A DNA stretch of 64,000 nucleotides. Origin: Aurantibacillus circumpalustris (GTDB lineage: Bacteria; Bacteroidota; Bacteroidia; B-17B0; Aurantibacillaceae). Each line of letters starts with the position of its first letter. Position 1 is the stretch's first letter. Of the stretch, positions 38,654 to 47,252 are shown piece after piece. The notes beneath the pieces were generated by a model, which was not told the origin of the DNA, did no database searches, and worked only from the letters and a program-made list of their open reading frames with translations. Both the position numbers and the translations under genes were made by a program. The stretch spans positions 3,596,001 through 3,660,000 of the forward strand of contig NZ_CP121197.1 in the NCBI RefSeq assembly GCF_029625215.1, written 5' to 3'.

Positions 38654-41110
38654 TTAAAACTTCAAACTTATTCCACCCAAAAAATTAAGTGGAGCAGATG
38701 GGGCAAAATAGTTGTAAGTATAAAGCTTTGCGTCGGTATAGTAACTATATGTATAACCATTCGTTTCATATTTGGTATTAAGCACATTGTAAACACTTAA
38801 CATAAACCCAATTTCGGGTATTAATTTAGTTTTGATTGTGTAATTTAATCTGACATCTAAAACATTATAAGGCTTTATACTGCGTTTTACATTCGTTGTG
38901 TTGTCCAGATATTGCAGCCCCACATTTTTATCAATTAAAGATATTTCCAGGCCTTTAAGCGGTTTAATAGTGAGTACCAAAGAAGAAACGGTATTTGGAG
39001 AAAAAGAAATATCTGTGTTTCTATACTCATTTTTGTATTGAGTACTAATAGAATAATCTGCATTGCTGCTGTCGATGTATTCAACAAACTTTGCGATTTT
39101 ATTTTGTGATACAGCTAAGTTAGCACCTAAGGCCAAGTATTTGTTCAATTTAATATTCACCTCCACTTCAACACCTCGTCTATAACTGCTTGCAACATTA
39201 ACCCTATTATAAGCACCAACATTGTTAACTTGACCGTTAAGAACCAATTGATTTTTATATTGCATGTTATAAAAATTTGCCGAGAGCGTTATTTTTTTCT
39301 TTGTGTAGTGAGCTCCAGCTTCAATATCCATTAATTGCTCATGTTTTGGACGACTTTGAGGACTGCTTTGAACAAAATCGTCGCGATTAGGCTCTTTGTT
39401 TGCAAACGCAAGTGAAGCGTAAATATTTAAATTTTTATTAGCGTCATAGCTCAAACCAAACTTAGGATTAAAAAAAGTGTAAGACTGGATTTGTTTTTTT
39501 TCTTCTAAAAGATCATTGAATCCAACAAAAGTATAATCAACCTGCCTCGCCTGTAAATCCACAAAAACGTTCAGGTTAGAAAATGGTTTGTAATTTGTTT
39601 TTAAATAAGCATTTGCGTCATTCTTATTTGCAACATCCAAATAGTACTGATGATCAATTTCCGCGTTAGAGGCATATTGTGCCCACATCACTCTTCCAAA
39701 ATGCTTTCCAAAATAAGTATTGTAACCACCACCTAATGTGAACAATAACCGAGAATTGGCAGTATAATTAAAATTACAAATTGCTCCAGCAAAATCATTA
39801 TCTAACCATAAGCGGCGAATTAAATTTGTTTCTCTTATGGTATCGTCACCAATAATTACATTTTCTAGTCCATACTTTGAAAGTTTTGCCCCTGAGCCTC
39901 CTACTAAAGCTTCTTTTGCTGGGTTTTTATATTGTTCGTAATAACCTTTCCCTTTTGTATAGTGGGCTGTAATATTAAAATTCATTCTTGAATTCACTTG
40001 GTGAATAAAATGCAATTGAAAATTATTTTGTTTATAATTATCTGTTTCATTTTTGTAATGCTGCAATGCACCAGTAGCATCGTAATATTCACCGCTAGGA
40101 TTATAGGTGCGATTTCCATTCTTTATAGAATCTTCAGGCACGTAATACCAAGCTTGATAAGTTTTTTCCTGCCCTAGAAAATTAATAAATTTTAAAACTG
40201 ATTTTTTACCATAATAACCGGCTGCTATATAATACGACTGCAAATTTGATTTAGCTCTATCAATGTAACCGTTGCTCGAAATATTGGATGCTCTCGCGTC
40301 TAAAGTAAATTTATTATTTAAGAGTCCGGTGCCAGCCGCAAGTGTATTTCTAAGGGTTCCGTATGAGCCAGCTGTTGAAATCACATTTGCATAAGACTTG
40401 TCTTTCAAGTCGTTTGTTTGAAAATTAATAGTTGCCCCAAAAGAACCTGCTCCGTTGCTTGACGCACCTACACCGCGCTGTACTTGAATATTATTGGTGC
40501 TTGAAACCAGATCTGGCATGTCAACAAAATAAGAGCCTTGCGATTCAGCATCATTTATTGGTACGCCGTTAATTGTAACATTTATACGTGTTGCGTCGGA
40601 ACCTCTGATTCTAATACCTGTGTATCCGACAGCGTTTCCTGCATCTGAATTTACTACCACGTTTGATAATTGATTCAACATGTAAGGTGCGTCTTGCCCC
40701 GTGTTTTGTTTTTTCAGGGTTTCTGAATCAATATTATTATATGCCATTCCATTGCCTTTGTCTACCCTGGTTGCGTTCACAACAACTTCATCTAAGTTTT
40801 TGTTCGAAGCAATTAACACTGGGTTAAACTCAGCGTTTGCAATAATATTTATTGTATCTATCCCGTCTAAATACCCCACACTTTTAGTTGCGAGAATGTA
40901 GACATCGTTTTCTAGATTTTTAAATTTAAAGTTACCATCAGCGTCTGCGGTAGCTGCTAATTGCGTGTTTTTTAGTCCTACAATGGCAAAAGGAATTGGT
41001 TCTCCGTTATTTGTTTTTACTTGCCCTGAAAGCGATAATTGAGCTTTCACACTCAAAGAGCAAACGAATGCGCCGGCGAAAAAAGCCCTTGCGATTTTTT
41101 TGTTTTTCAT
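38654..41110 (-). CDS. TonB-dependent outer-membrane receptor, probably for thiamine
   Basis: The 818-residue protein has a signal peptide (cleaved near Ala-Gln, residues 23-24), a carboxypeptidase-regulatory-like beta domain (about 27-110, LSGQVKTNNGEPIPFAIVGL), a plug domain (about 115-230, IRIRGSDATRINVTINGVP) and a 22-strand-type barrel ending in Phe. The energy-coupled import substrate is not readable from the protein. A TPP riboswitch precedes the gene, so thiamine or a precursor is the likely ligand, as for riboswitch-controlled receptors in Bacteroides. No pnuT or thiamine kinase gene follows; the transcript ends at a hairpin. Confidence 0.9.
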   Translation of the reverse strand: MKNKKIARAFFAGAFVCSLSVKAQLSLSGQVKTNNGEPIPFAIVGLKNTQLAATADADGNFKFKNLENDVYILATKSVGYLDGIDTINIIANAEFNPVLIASNKNLDEVVVNATRVDKGNGMAYNNIDSETLKKQNTGQDAPYMLNQLSNVVVNSDAGNAVGYTGIRIRGSDATRINVTINGVPINDAESQGSYFVDMPDLVSSTNNIQVQRGVGASSNGAGSFGATINFQTNDLKDKSYANVISTAGSYGTLRNTLAAGTGLLNNKFTLDARASNISSNGYIDRAKSNLQSYYIAAGYYGKKSVLKFINFLGQEKTYQAWYYVPEDSIKNGNRTYNPSGEYYDATGALQHYKNETDNYKQNNFQLHFIHQVNSRMNFNITAHYTKGKGYYEQYKNPAKEALVGGSGAKLSKYGLENVIIGDDTIRETNLIRRLWLDNDFAGAICNFNYTANSRLLFTLGGGYNTYFGKHFGRVMWAQYASNAEIDHQYYLDVANKNDANAYLKTNYKPFSNLNVFVDLQARQVDYTFVGFNDLLEEKKQIQSYTFFNPKFGLSYDANKNLNIYASLAFANKEPNRDDFVQSSPQSRPKHEQLMDIEAGAHYTKKKITLSANFYNMQYKNQLVLNGQVNNVGAYNRVNVASSYRRGVEVEVNIKLNKYLALGANLAVSQNKIAKFVEYIDSSNADYSISTQYKNEYRNTDISFSPNTVSSLVLTIKPLKGLEISLIDKNVGLQYLDNTTNVKRSIKPYNVLDVRLNYTIKTKLIPEIGFMLSVYNVLNTKYETNGYTYSYYTDAKLYTYNYFAPSAPLNFLGGISLKF

Positions 41111-41138
41111 TTTTTTATTTTCTTTTTAATTAAACATA

Positions 41139-41158
41139 TTGATACAGGGGTGTATCAA
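41139..41158 (-). promoter_or_regulatory. expression-platform hairpin of the TPP riboswitch
   Basis: An 8-base perfect stem TTGATACA/TGTATCAA closes a CCCC loop (minus-strand reading) between the aptamer and the receptor start codon. The loop region CACCCCT is complementary to AGGGGTG at the 5' strand of aptamer helix P2. The two could therefore pair when TPP is absent and separate when it is bound. Confidence 0.5.
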
Positions 41159-41160
41159 CT

Positions 41161-41357
41161 TTTAATTAGTTTTCCCTCCGCACGAATTACCGTGATCAGG
41201 TGTTTAACAGCAAATGTTGGTCATTTAACTGTTAACGGGTTTAATCTCAGCCTTATGAAATTAAAAATGTAAAATGAAGAATGTAAAATGAAAGATTATA
41301 GTAATTTTTCATTTTCCGACTTTTAATTTTTAATTTCTTAAAGCACCCCTTAAGACG
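41161..41357 (-). promoter_or_regulatory. TPP (THI-box) riboswitch with an extended P3 arm
   Basis: Read on the minus strand, all conserved THI elements occur in order: AAGGGGTGC (41344-41352), GGCTGAGA (41245-41252), ACCC (41237-41240), ACCTGATCACGG, the TAAT loop closed by CACG/CGTG (41178-41194), and CGGAGGGAA. P3 is unusually long: CTTTAAGAAATTAAAAAT pairs with ATTTTTAATTTCATAAGG, with about 60 extra bases beyond, including a 14-base direct repeat. The element sits 50 bases before the TonB receptor, which it should repress when thiamine pyrophosphate is abundant. Confidence 0.93.
41266..41292. repeat. two direct 14-base repeats inside riboswitch P3
   Basis: AATGTAAAATGAA occurs at 41266-41278 and again at 41280-41292. 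The copies lie in the variable distal part of P3, so the expansion does not disturb the ligand-binding core. Confidence 0.7.
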
Positions 41358-41416
41358 CCGCAAAAGTACATTGTGTAAATGGATTGTGCAAAAAAATATT
41401 TTGAGTAACAGAAATA

Positions 41417-42589
41417 ATGCTCAGTTTTGCACCAATGAAAGACAAAAAACGCATTGCCGTTATTGGAAGTACAGGGAGTATTGGAACACAGGCCCTTGAA
41501 GTTATTAAAGAACATTCAGAATGCTTTGAAACAGAAGTTTTAGTAGCCCATTCAAATGCAGATCTATTAATTAAACAAGCATTAGAACTTAATCCCAATG
41601 CGGTTGTGATAGGTGACGAATCAAAATACGCGCAAGTAAAAGAAGCCTTAATTCCTCACGATATAAAAGTATTTGCTGGTGCAAAAGCTGTTGAACAAAT
41701 TGTTGAGATGGAAACCATTGATCTTGTGTTAGCCAGTATTGTTGGATATGCGGGGCTTGCAAGTACCATCAATGCCATTAAACATAAAAAACAAATTGCC
41801 CTGGCCAATAAAGAAACGATGGTAGTTGCGGGCGAGTTGGTAACAAAACTTGCGCTCGACAATGCCGTAAATATTTATCCCGTTGACAGCGAACATTCGG
41901 CTATTTTTCAATGTCTTGCTGGTGAGTGGGAAAATAAAGTAGAAAAAATTTACCTCACAGCTAGCGGTGGTCCGTTTAGAGGTAAAGACAAATCATTTTT
42001 AGAGACCGTAAAAAAAGAACAAGCTTTAAAACATCCTAACTGGGTGATGGGCTCTAAAATCACTATCGACTCTGCAAGTCTTATGAATAAAGGACTGGAA
42101 GTAATTGAAGCAAAGTGGCTATTTAACTTAGAAGTAAATCAAATTGATGTGATTGTGCATCCCCAAAGCATTGTGCACAGTCTTGTTCAGTTTGAAGATG
42201 GTAGCATGAAGGCGCAGATGGGTTTGCCAGATATGAAATTACCAATTCAATATGCCATGGCTTATCCTGAACGTTTAAAAAATAATTTTCCTCGATTCAA
42301 TTTTCTTAACTATCCGAATCTAACTTTTGAAAAAGCAGATATGGAAGCGTTTCCCAACTTGGGACTTGCCTTTGAAGCCATTAAAAAAGGCGGTAACATG
42401 CCCTGTGTTTTAAATGCGGCTAATGAAATTGTTGTGCAGGCCTTTTTGGAGGATAAAATTGGTTTTTTGGAAATGAGTAGTGTTATTGAAAAAACCTTAT
42501 CAAAAGTGGCTTTTATTAAATCGCCTGGGTATTCGCAATACATAGACAGCGATAGAGAAGCGAGGATTTTGGCGACAGAATTGATCTAA
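41417..42589 (+). CDS. dxr: 1-deoxy-D-xylulose-5-phosphate reductoisomerase
   Basis: The 390-residue enzyme converts DXP to 2-C-methylerythritol 4-phosphate, the committed step of the non-mevalonate isoprenoid pathway, using NADPH and a divalent metal. Seen are the nucleotide motif IGSTGSIGTQAL, the metal/substrate block VDSEHSAIFQCL, GPFRG with the following catalytic loop, and LMNKGLEVIEAKWLF. The length is normal. ATG at 41435 (MKDKKRIAVIG) gives the more typical N-terminus and may be the true start. Confidence 0.97.
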   Translation: MLSFAPMKDKKRIAVIGSTGSIGTQALEVIKEHSECFETEVLVAHSNADLLIKQALELNPNAVVIGDESKYAQVKEALIPHDIKVFAGAKAVEQIVEMETIDLVLASIVGYAGLASTINAIKHKKQIALANKETMVVAGELVTKLALDNAVNIYPVDSEHSAIFQCLAGEWENKVEKIYLTASGGPFRGKDKSFLETVKKEQALKHPNWVMGSKITIDSASLMNKGLEVIEAKWLFNLEVNQIDVIVHPQSIVHSLVQFEDGSMKAQMGLPDMKLPIQYAMAYPERLKNNFPRFNFLNYPNLTFEKADMEAFPNLGLAFEAIKKGGNMPCVLNAANEIVVQAFLEDKIGFLEMSSVIEKTLSKVAFIKSPGYSQYIDSDREARILATELI

Positions 42590-42709
42590 AATCATAATAT
42601 TCTTTAAAAGAGAAGTAATTCCGTGCAAATCAGTCAAAAAACATTAATTTTACGCTGCTCGTAAATAAAATAAATTGCATTACGACGTCTTTACAATTTA
42701 ACTTATACT

Positions 42710-44041
42710 ATGTTCATAAAAATAGCTCAGCTTTTTCTCAGTTTAACCATTTTAGTTACGCTTCACGAATTCGGTCATTTTTGGTTTGCAAAACGTTTCA
42801 AGTGTCGTGTGGATAAATTCTATTTATTTTTTGACTTTTTGTTTCCATTTGCATCAGTGATGAACTTTGCACTTTGGAAAAAAAAGATTGGTGATACCGA
42901 ATACGGCTTAGGATGGTTTCCATTTGGTGGCTATGTTCAAATTGCTGGCATGGTGGATGAGCAAATGGATAAAAGTTTAATAGATGCTCCACCACAACCT
43001 TGGGAATTGCGTAGTAAGCCAGCTTGGCAACGTTTACTGGTTATGATGGGCGGAATTTTAGTAAATCTTATTCTTGGTGTTTTTATTTTTTGGATGGCAC
43101 TTATTGCTTACGGGAAAGAAACTCTACCTATCACTAACATTCCACATGGTTTAATGGTTGACAGTGCTGCTTACAATTTAGGTTTACGCAACGGCGATTT
43201 TATTACTTCACTTGATGGAAAACCTGTGCGTTCGATAAATCGCATTCCTGTTGAAATTATAATGAATGGAATCAACACCATTGAAGGAATTCATGCAACA
43301 GGTGAAAAATTTTCAATTCCAGTTAACAACGACGATCGTGGAAGGATTTTAAAACGGATGAAGAAATCAAACTTTGTTGCCGCTCGTTATATTCCTAGAG
43401 TAGATTCGGTTGATAACGCAAGTTTTGCTGCCAATGCAGACATTAAAAAAAATGATAGGATCATTGCAATAAATAATGTTGCTGTTACTTTTATTGATGA
43501 ATACAAAAAACAAGTAGTTCAAAACAGGGGTAAAAAAATTGAAATCAGTTTATTAAGAGGATCGGACACTATTCGTACAAGCTGTCAAGTAGCTGAGACT
43601 GGGATTTTAGGTATCTATCAAGTACCGATGACGGAAATAAAGGTAGATGAACAAAAATTTAGTGTTGCGCAAGCTTTTGTGCAAGGCATTAAAGACGGTA
43701 CCGAATTAATAGTAATGCAAGCAAAACAGTTTGTGGTTTTATTTACTGTTAAAGATGCTCATCAGCAAGTAGGAGGTTTTTACACTATGGTTCAACAAAT
43801 GAACTCTGATTGGAACTGGCAGCAATTTTGGATGTTTACCGGCTTCCTGTCTTTAGCACTTGCGTTTATGAATTTCCTTCCTATTCCAATGTTAGATGGA
43901 GGTTATATCATGTTCATTTTATGGGAAATGATTACAGGAAAAAAAGTCTCTGATCAAGTTATTTATTATGCTAACAATGTTGGCTTATTTATTGTGTTAG
44001 GTCTTATGGTTTATGCCAATACCGACTGGCTCAGAAATTAA
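42710..44041 (+). CDS. rseP: RseP-type site-2 intramembrane metalloprotease
   Basis: The 443-residue protease has HEFGH (H19, E20, H23) in its first transmembrane helix and the third zinc ligand Asp396 in NFLPIPMLDGG near its C-terminal helices. Two PDZ-like regions (about 135-235 and 235-330) lie between. It cleaves transmembrane anti-sigma factors or signal-peptide remnants within the inner membrane. It follows dxr on the same strand after 120 bases, an order seen widely in bacteria. A secreted protein gene follows after 27 bases. Confidence 0.96.
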   Translation: MFIKIAQLFLSLTILVTLHEFGHFWFAKRFKCRVDKFYLFFDFLFPFASVMNFALWKKKIGDTEYGLGWFPFGGYVQIAGMVDEQMDKSLIDAPPQPWELRSKPAWQRLLVMMGGILVNLILGVFIFWMALIAYGKETLPITNIPHGLMVDSAAYNLGLRNGDFITSLDGKPVRSINRIPVEIIMNGINTIEGIHATGEKFSIPVNNDDRGRILKRMKKSNFVAARYIPRVDSVDNASFAANADIKKNDRIIAINNVAVTFIDEYKKQVVQNRGKKIEISLLRGSDTIRTSCQVAETGILGIYQVPMTEIKVDEQKFSVAQAFVQGIKDGTELIVMQAKQFVVLFTVKDAHQQVGGFYTMVQQMNSDWNWQQFWMFTGFLSLALAFMNFLPIPMLDGGYIMFILWEMITGKKVSDQVIYYANNVGLFIVLGLMVYANTDWLRN

Positions 44042-44068
44042 ATAGGTTAACTTATTCCATTACTGAAA

Positions 44069-44860
44069 ATGAGATGTTCGTGTATTATTTTTAGTTTTCT
44101 CGTCTTAACAATTGGCTTAAGCGCGCAAGAGTCTACGATCAGTCAGAAAAAAACAACTGAAAGAGAATCTGTTGCCGCACACAAAGCGATGATCATTCCC
44201 TTTTTGCCCAAGTTATATCTTGGAGAAATAGATCGAAACATTAATGCGGAAACTAAATTATCTTCGAAAGAAATTCGTCATAAATTCAGAGATGGATTAA
44301 ATGAACAATTGTATAAAGCCTTTAAAACAGCCAAATACAATGTTGTGGATTTAATGGACGATACTGTAAAGTATAAAAAAGACCTTACTGGGATATACCA
44401 ATACTTGAGTTATGAGTATTTAAAAGTTCCTGATCAAACTAATTACAAGGTTCCTAAAAAAGAAAAACAAGAAAAAAAAATTGAAAAGGGACAAGTAATT
44501 GTTGAGACTAACAGCGACAAACGTTTTATGGAAACAAGAATTACCAGCCCCAAGGTTGTTCCTGCACTTTATACCAAATACAAAACTGATATTTTTGTTT
44601 TTATTAATCAGTTGGACATGTTGGCCAGTGGCTCTAAAGATCCTGTGGAAATGGGATTAGGAAACCCTAACAGAAAAATTGTTGTACACTATACTGTATA
44701 CACATACAATGGCAACGAAATTAATTCCGGCACGATTGAAGAAGAGTTTGATCCAGCCTTAAATAATCCAAAAAAAATAATTGATAAACATTTTTCAAAA
44801 ATAGCACTAACCCTTGTGCAACGTGTAAATAAAGGTCTTTTAACTCTTGATCAGAAATAA
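44069..44860 (+). CDS. secreted protein of unknown function
   Basis: The 263-residue protein has a signal peptide (residues 1-20, cleavage after SAQ). The mature region is mixed alpha/beta with a FLPKLYLGEIDRNINAE segment and a basic linker near 130-150. No catalytic motif or known family is evident. It follows rseP by 27 bases on the same strand and may be co-transcribed, and it is convergent with htpG. Confidence 0.7.
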   Translation: MRCSCIIFSFLVLTIGLSAQESTISQKKTTERESVAAHKAMIIPFLPKLYLGEIDRNINAETKLSSKEIRHKFRDGLNEQLYKAFKTAKYNVVDLMDDTVKYKKDLTGIYQYLSYEYLKVPDQTNYKVPKKEKQEKKIEKGQVIVETNSDKRFMETRITSPKVVPALYTKYKTDIFVFINQLDMLASGSKDPVEMGLGNPNRKIVVHYTVYTYNGNEINSGTIEEEFDPALNNPKKIIDKHFSKIALTLVQRVNKGLLTLDQK

Positions 44861-44910
44861 TGCTATTCAAAATTATTTCTACTTTATCACCAACATAAAA
44901 CTTCTTTAAA

Positions 44911-44947
44911 CAAAAAATCCGTTTACTGTTAAAAACAATAAACGGAT
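44911..44947 (-). terminator. terminator of htpG
   Basis: On the minus strand, ATCCGTTTA and TAAACGGAT form a perfect 9-base stem followed by a T-run, 20 bases after the htpG stop codon. Confidence 0.8.
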
Positions 44948-44966
44948 CATGTAATTCAGAACTACT

Positions 44967-46868
44967 CTAAATCATCTCTACACTACGCTTAATAAAATTG
45001 GTAAGTTTTTCTCCCTTTAATAAGCCTTGTGATAAGAGTGCAAGGTCAGCTGCTTGTTTGGCTAAGGTTGTTTGTTTTTCCTTATTTGCTTCTGCAAGAA
45101 TCTTCGTAATTAACGGATGATTTGAATTTACAACAAGGTTGTACATATCAGGCATACTTCCATAAAATCCCATAGAACCACCACCCATTTGATTCATGTC
45201 TTTCATTCTACGCATAAACTCTGGACGTGTAATGAGCATTGGAGAATCTTTCTCGCTTAAATTTTCAAACACAACATGAAATTGTTCCTTGTTTACAGCT
45301 TGTTCGATGATCGGTTGCAATTCCTTTTGTTGATCTTCTGTAATTTTACTTACCGTATTTTCTTCTTTGTTGATCAACTTGTCAATTGTATCTGAATCTA
45401 CACGGACAAAAGAAATATCTTTTAATTTTCCTTCTAATTGATTGATGTAGTGTGGGTCAAGCATGGTTTCCATTAACAATACTTCGTATCCTCTACTCTT
45501 TGCAGCATCAATATACGCATGTTGCTCATCTACATTAGTTGCATATAAATACACAATCTTTTTGTCTTTATTTGTTTGAAGAGCTTTTACTTTATTTTCA
45601 AATTCTTCAAAGGTGTGAAACTTGCCATCGGTTGTTTTAAGCAGTGCAAATTTTATGGCTTTTTCATAAAATTTTTCGTCGCTAATCATTCCATACTGTA
45701 CAAATATTTTTATGTCATCCCACTTTTTCTCGAAATCAGCGCGTTCCTTTTTAAAAAGTTCTTCTAATTTATCTGCTACCTTTTTAGTAATATGACTCGC
45801 GATCTTTTTCACATTGCCATCCGCTTGAAGGTAACTTCTGCTAACATTTAAAGGAATATCCGGACTATCAATAACACCACGTAGTAAAGTAAGAAAGTCT
45901 GGTACAATATTCTCAACATTATCTGTTACAAACACCTGATTTGAATAGAGTTGAATTCTATCCTTAGGCATTTCAAGCTTATTGCTAAGTTTAGGGAAGT
46001 ATAAAATACCCGTAAGATTAAAAGGAAAGTCAACATTTAAATGAATCCAAAAAAGAGGTTCGTCAAATTGCATCGGATACAATTCACGGTAAAAGCTCTT
46101 ATAATCGTCGTCTGTTAAATCAACTGGTTTTTTTGTCCAAGCTGGTGTTGGATTATTAATAATGTTATCAACCTCTATCTCTTCCTGCTTAACATCTTCT
46201 GGTTTTTGCCCTTCTTTTAACTCAGGCGTAACGCGGTCTTTACGTGTGCCAAATTTAATTTCAACTGGTAAAAATTTACAGTATTTGGTAAGTAATTCGT
46301 CAATTTTGAATTTCTCAAGATATTCCTCACAATCGTCAGCAATATGAAGTACGATATTTGTTCCTCTATCCTTCCTGTTCTCAATTTCTTCAATTTGATA
46401 TTCAGGACTTCCATCACATTCCCAACGAACAGCCTTTGATCCCTCCTTATATGAAAGAGAAAAAATTTCAACTTTTTTTGCAACCATAAAGGCTGAATAA
46501 AAGCCCAAGCCAAAATGTCCTATAACAACATTTTTGTCAACTTTATCTTTGTACTTATTAACGAATTCTTCAGCCCCACTAAAAGCAATTTGAGTAATGT
46601 ATTTTTCAACATCCTCTTTTGTCATACCTATACCTTTATCTTTAATGGTAATGGTCTTGTCACTTTTGTCAACTTCAATTTCAATTTTAATATCGCCCAA
46701 ATCTCCCTGCACCTCACCCATGCTTGCGAGTGCTTTGAGTTTCTGCGTAGCATCTACTGCATTACTTACCAATTCTCTTAAAAAAATCTCATTGTCACTA
46801 TAAAGAAACTTCTTTATAATTGGGAAAATATTTTCCGTTTGTACATTAATTTTTCCTTTTGTGCTCAT
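44967..46868 (-). CDS. htpG: molecular chaperone HtpG (bacterial Hsp90)
   Basis: The 633-residue protein is full-length HtpG. The N-terminal GHKL ATPase shows FLRELVSNAVDATQKL, IKDKGIGMT and VIGHFGLGFYSAFMVA. The middle domain contains LPLNVSRS-type residues (here IPLNVSRSYLQ), and a C-terminal dimerisation domain follows. It refolds or remodels client proteins in the cytoplasm with ATP. It is monocistronic with its own terminator. Confidence 0.98.
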   Translation of the reverse strand: MSTKGKINVQTENIFPIIKKFLYSDNEIFLRELVSNAVDATQKLKALASMGEVQGDLGDIKIEIEVDKSDKTITIKDKGIGMTKEDVEKYITQIAFSGAEEFVNKYKDKVDKNVVIGHFGLGFYSAFMVAKKVEIFSLSYKEGSKAVRWECDGSPEYQIEEIENRKDRGTNIVLHIADDCEEYLEKFKIDELLTKYCKFLPVEIKFGTRKDRVTPELKEGQKPEDVKQEEIEVDNIINNPTPAWTKKPVDLTDDDYKSFYRELYPMQFDEPLFWIHLNVDFPFNLTGILYFPKLSNKLEMPKDRIQLYSNQVFVTDNVENIVPDFLTLLRGVIDSPDIPLNVSRSYLQADGNVKKIASHITKKVADKLEELFKKERADFEKKWDDIKIFVQYGMISDEKFYEKAIKFALLKTTDGKFHTFEEFENKVKALQTNKDKKIVYLYATNVDEQHAYIDAAKSRGYEVLLMETMLDPHYINQLEGKLKDISFVRVDSDTIDKLINKEENTVSKITEDQQKELQPIIEQAVNKEQFHVVFENLSEKDSPMLITRPEFMRRMKDMNQMGGGSMGFYGSMPDMYNLVVNSNHPLITKILAEANKEKQTTLAKQAADLALLSQGLLKGEKLTNFIKRSVEMI

Positions 46869-47252
46869 GTTTTAAATATTAAGTATCTCTTCTTTTGCAA
46901 AAACAATACCAAGAGGCTAAATAATGACAAAATGACAATAAATCAATTAGTTTATATTAAATCATTTTACTTGCAAGTATTAAGAATTTATTTTTTAATT
47001 AGTCGAAAACATCCTATTTAATTTACTAGATTTTTTTGATTGCCGAGTGAGTTTTATACATTTTAAAGAATTTAGATAAAAGCCGGATCTTAAAGTCGAC
47101 GCAAGGTATTAATCGTTTAAATGGAATAGCAATATAATTTTAATTGCCCTTTCTCTTTACAAAGAACTGCAAGGGGTTGGTGTTAATAATTAATAGTTTT
47201 TAAACCAAAAAAAAATATAGATTTGTAGTACTCATTAAATTTTTTTTAAACA
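46869..47252. other. intergenic region between divergent htpG and the first glycine-rich gene
   Basis: This stretch is AT-rich and I see no gene or structured RNA. Near the right end is the TAGATTTG promoter box of the glycine-rich gene. Confidence 0.5.
47218..47225 (+). promoter_or_regulatory. -7 promoter box for the first glycine-rich paralogue
   Basis: TAGATTTG matches TAnnTTTG exactly, 28 bases before the start codon at 47253. No good -33 element is seen. Confidence 0.5.
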
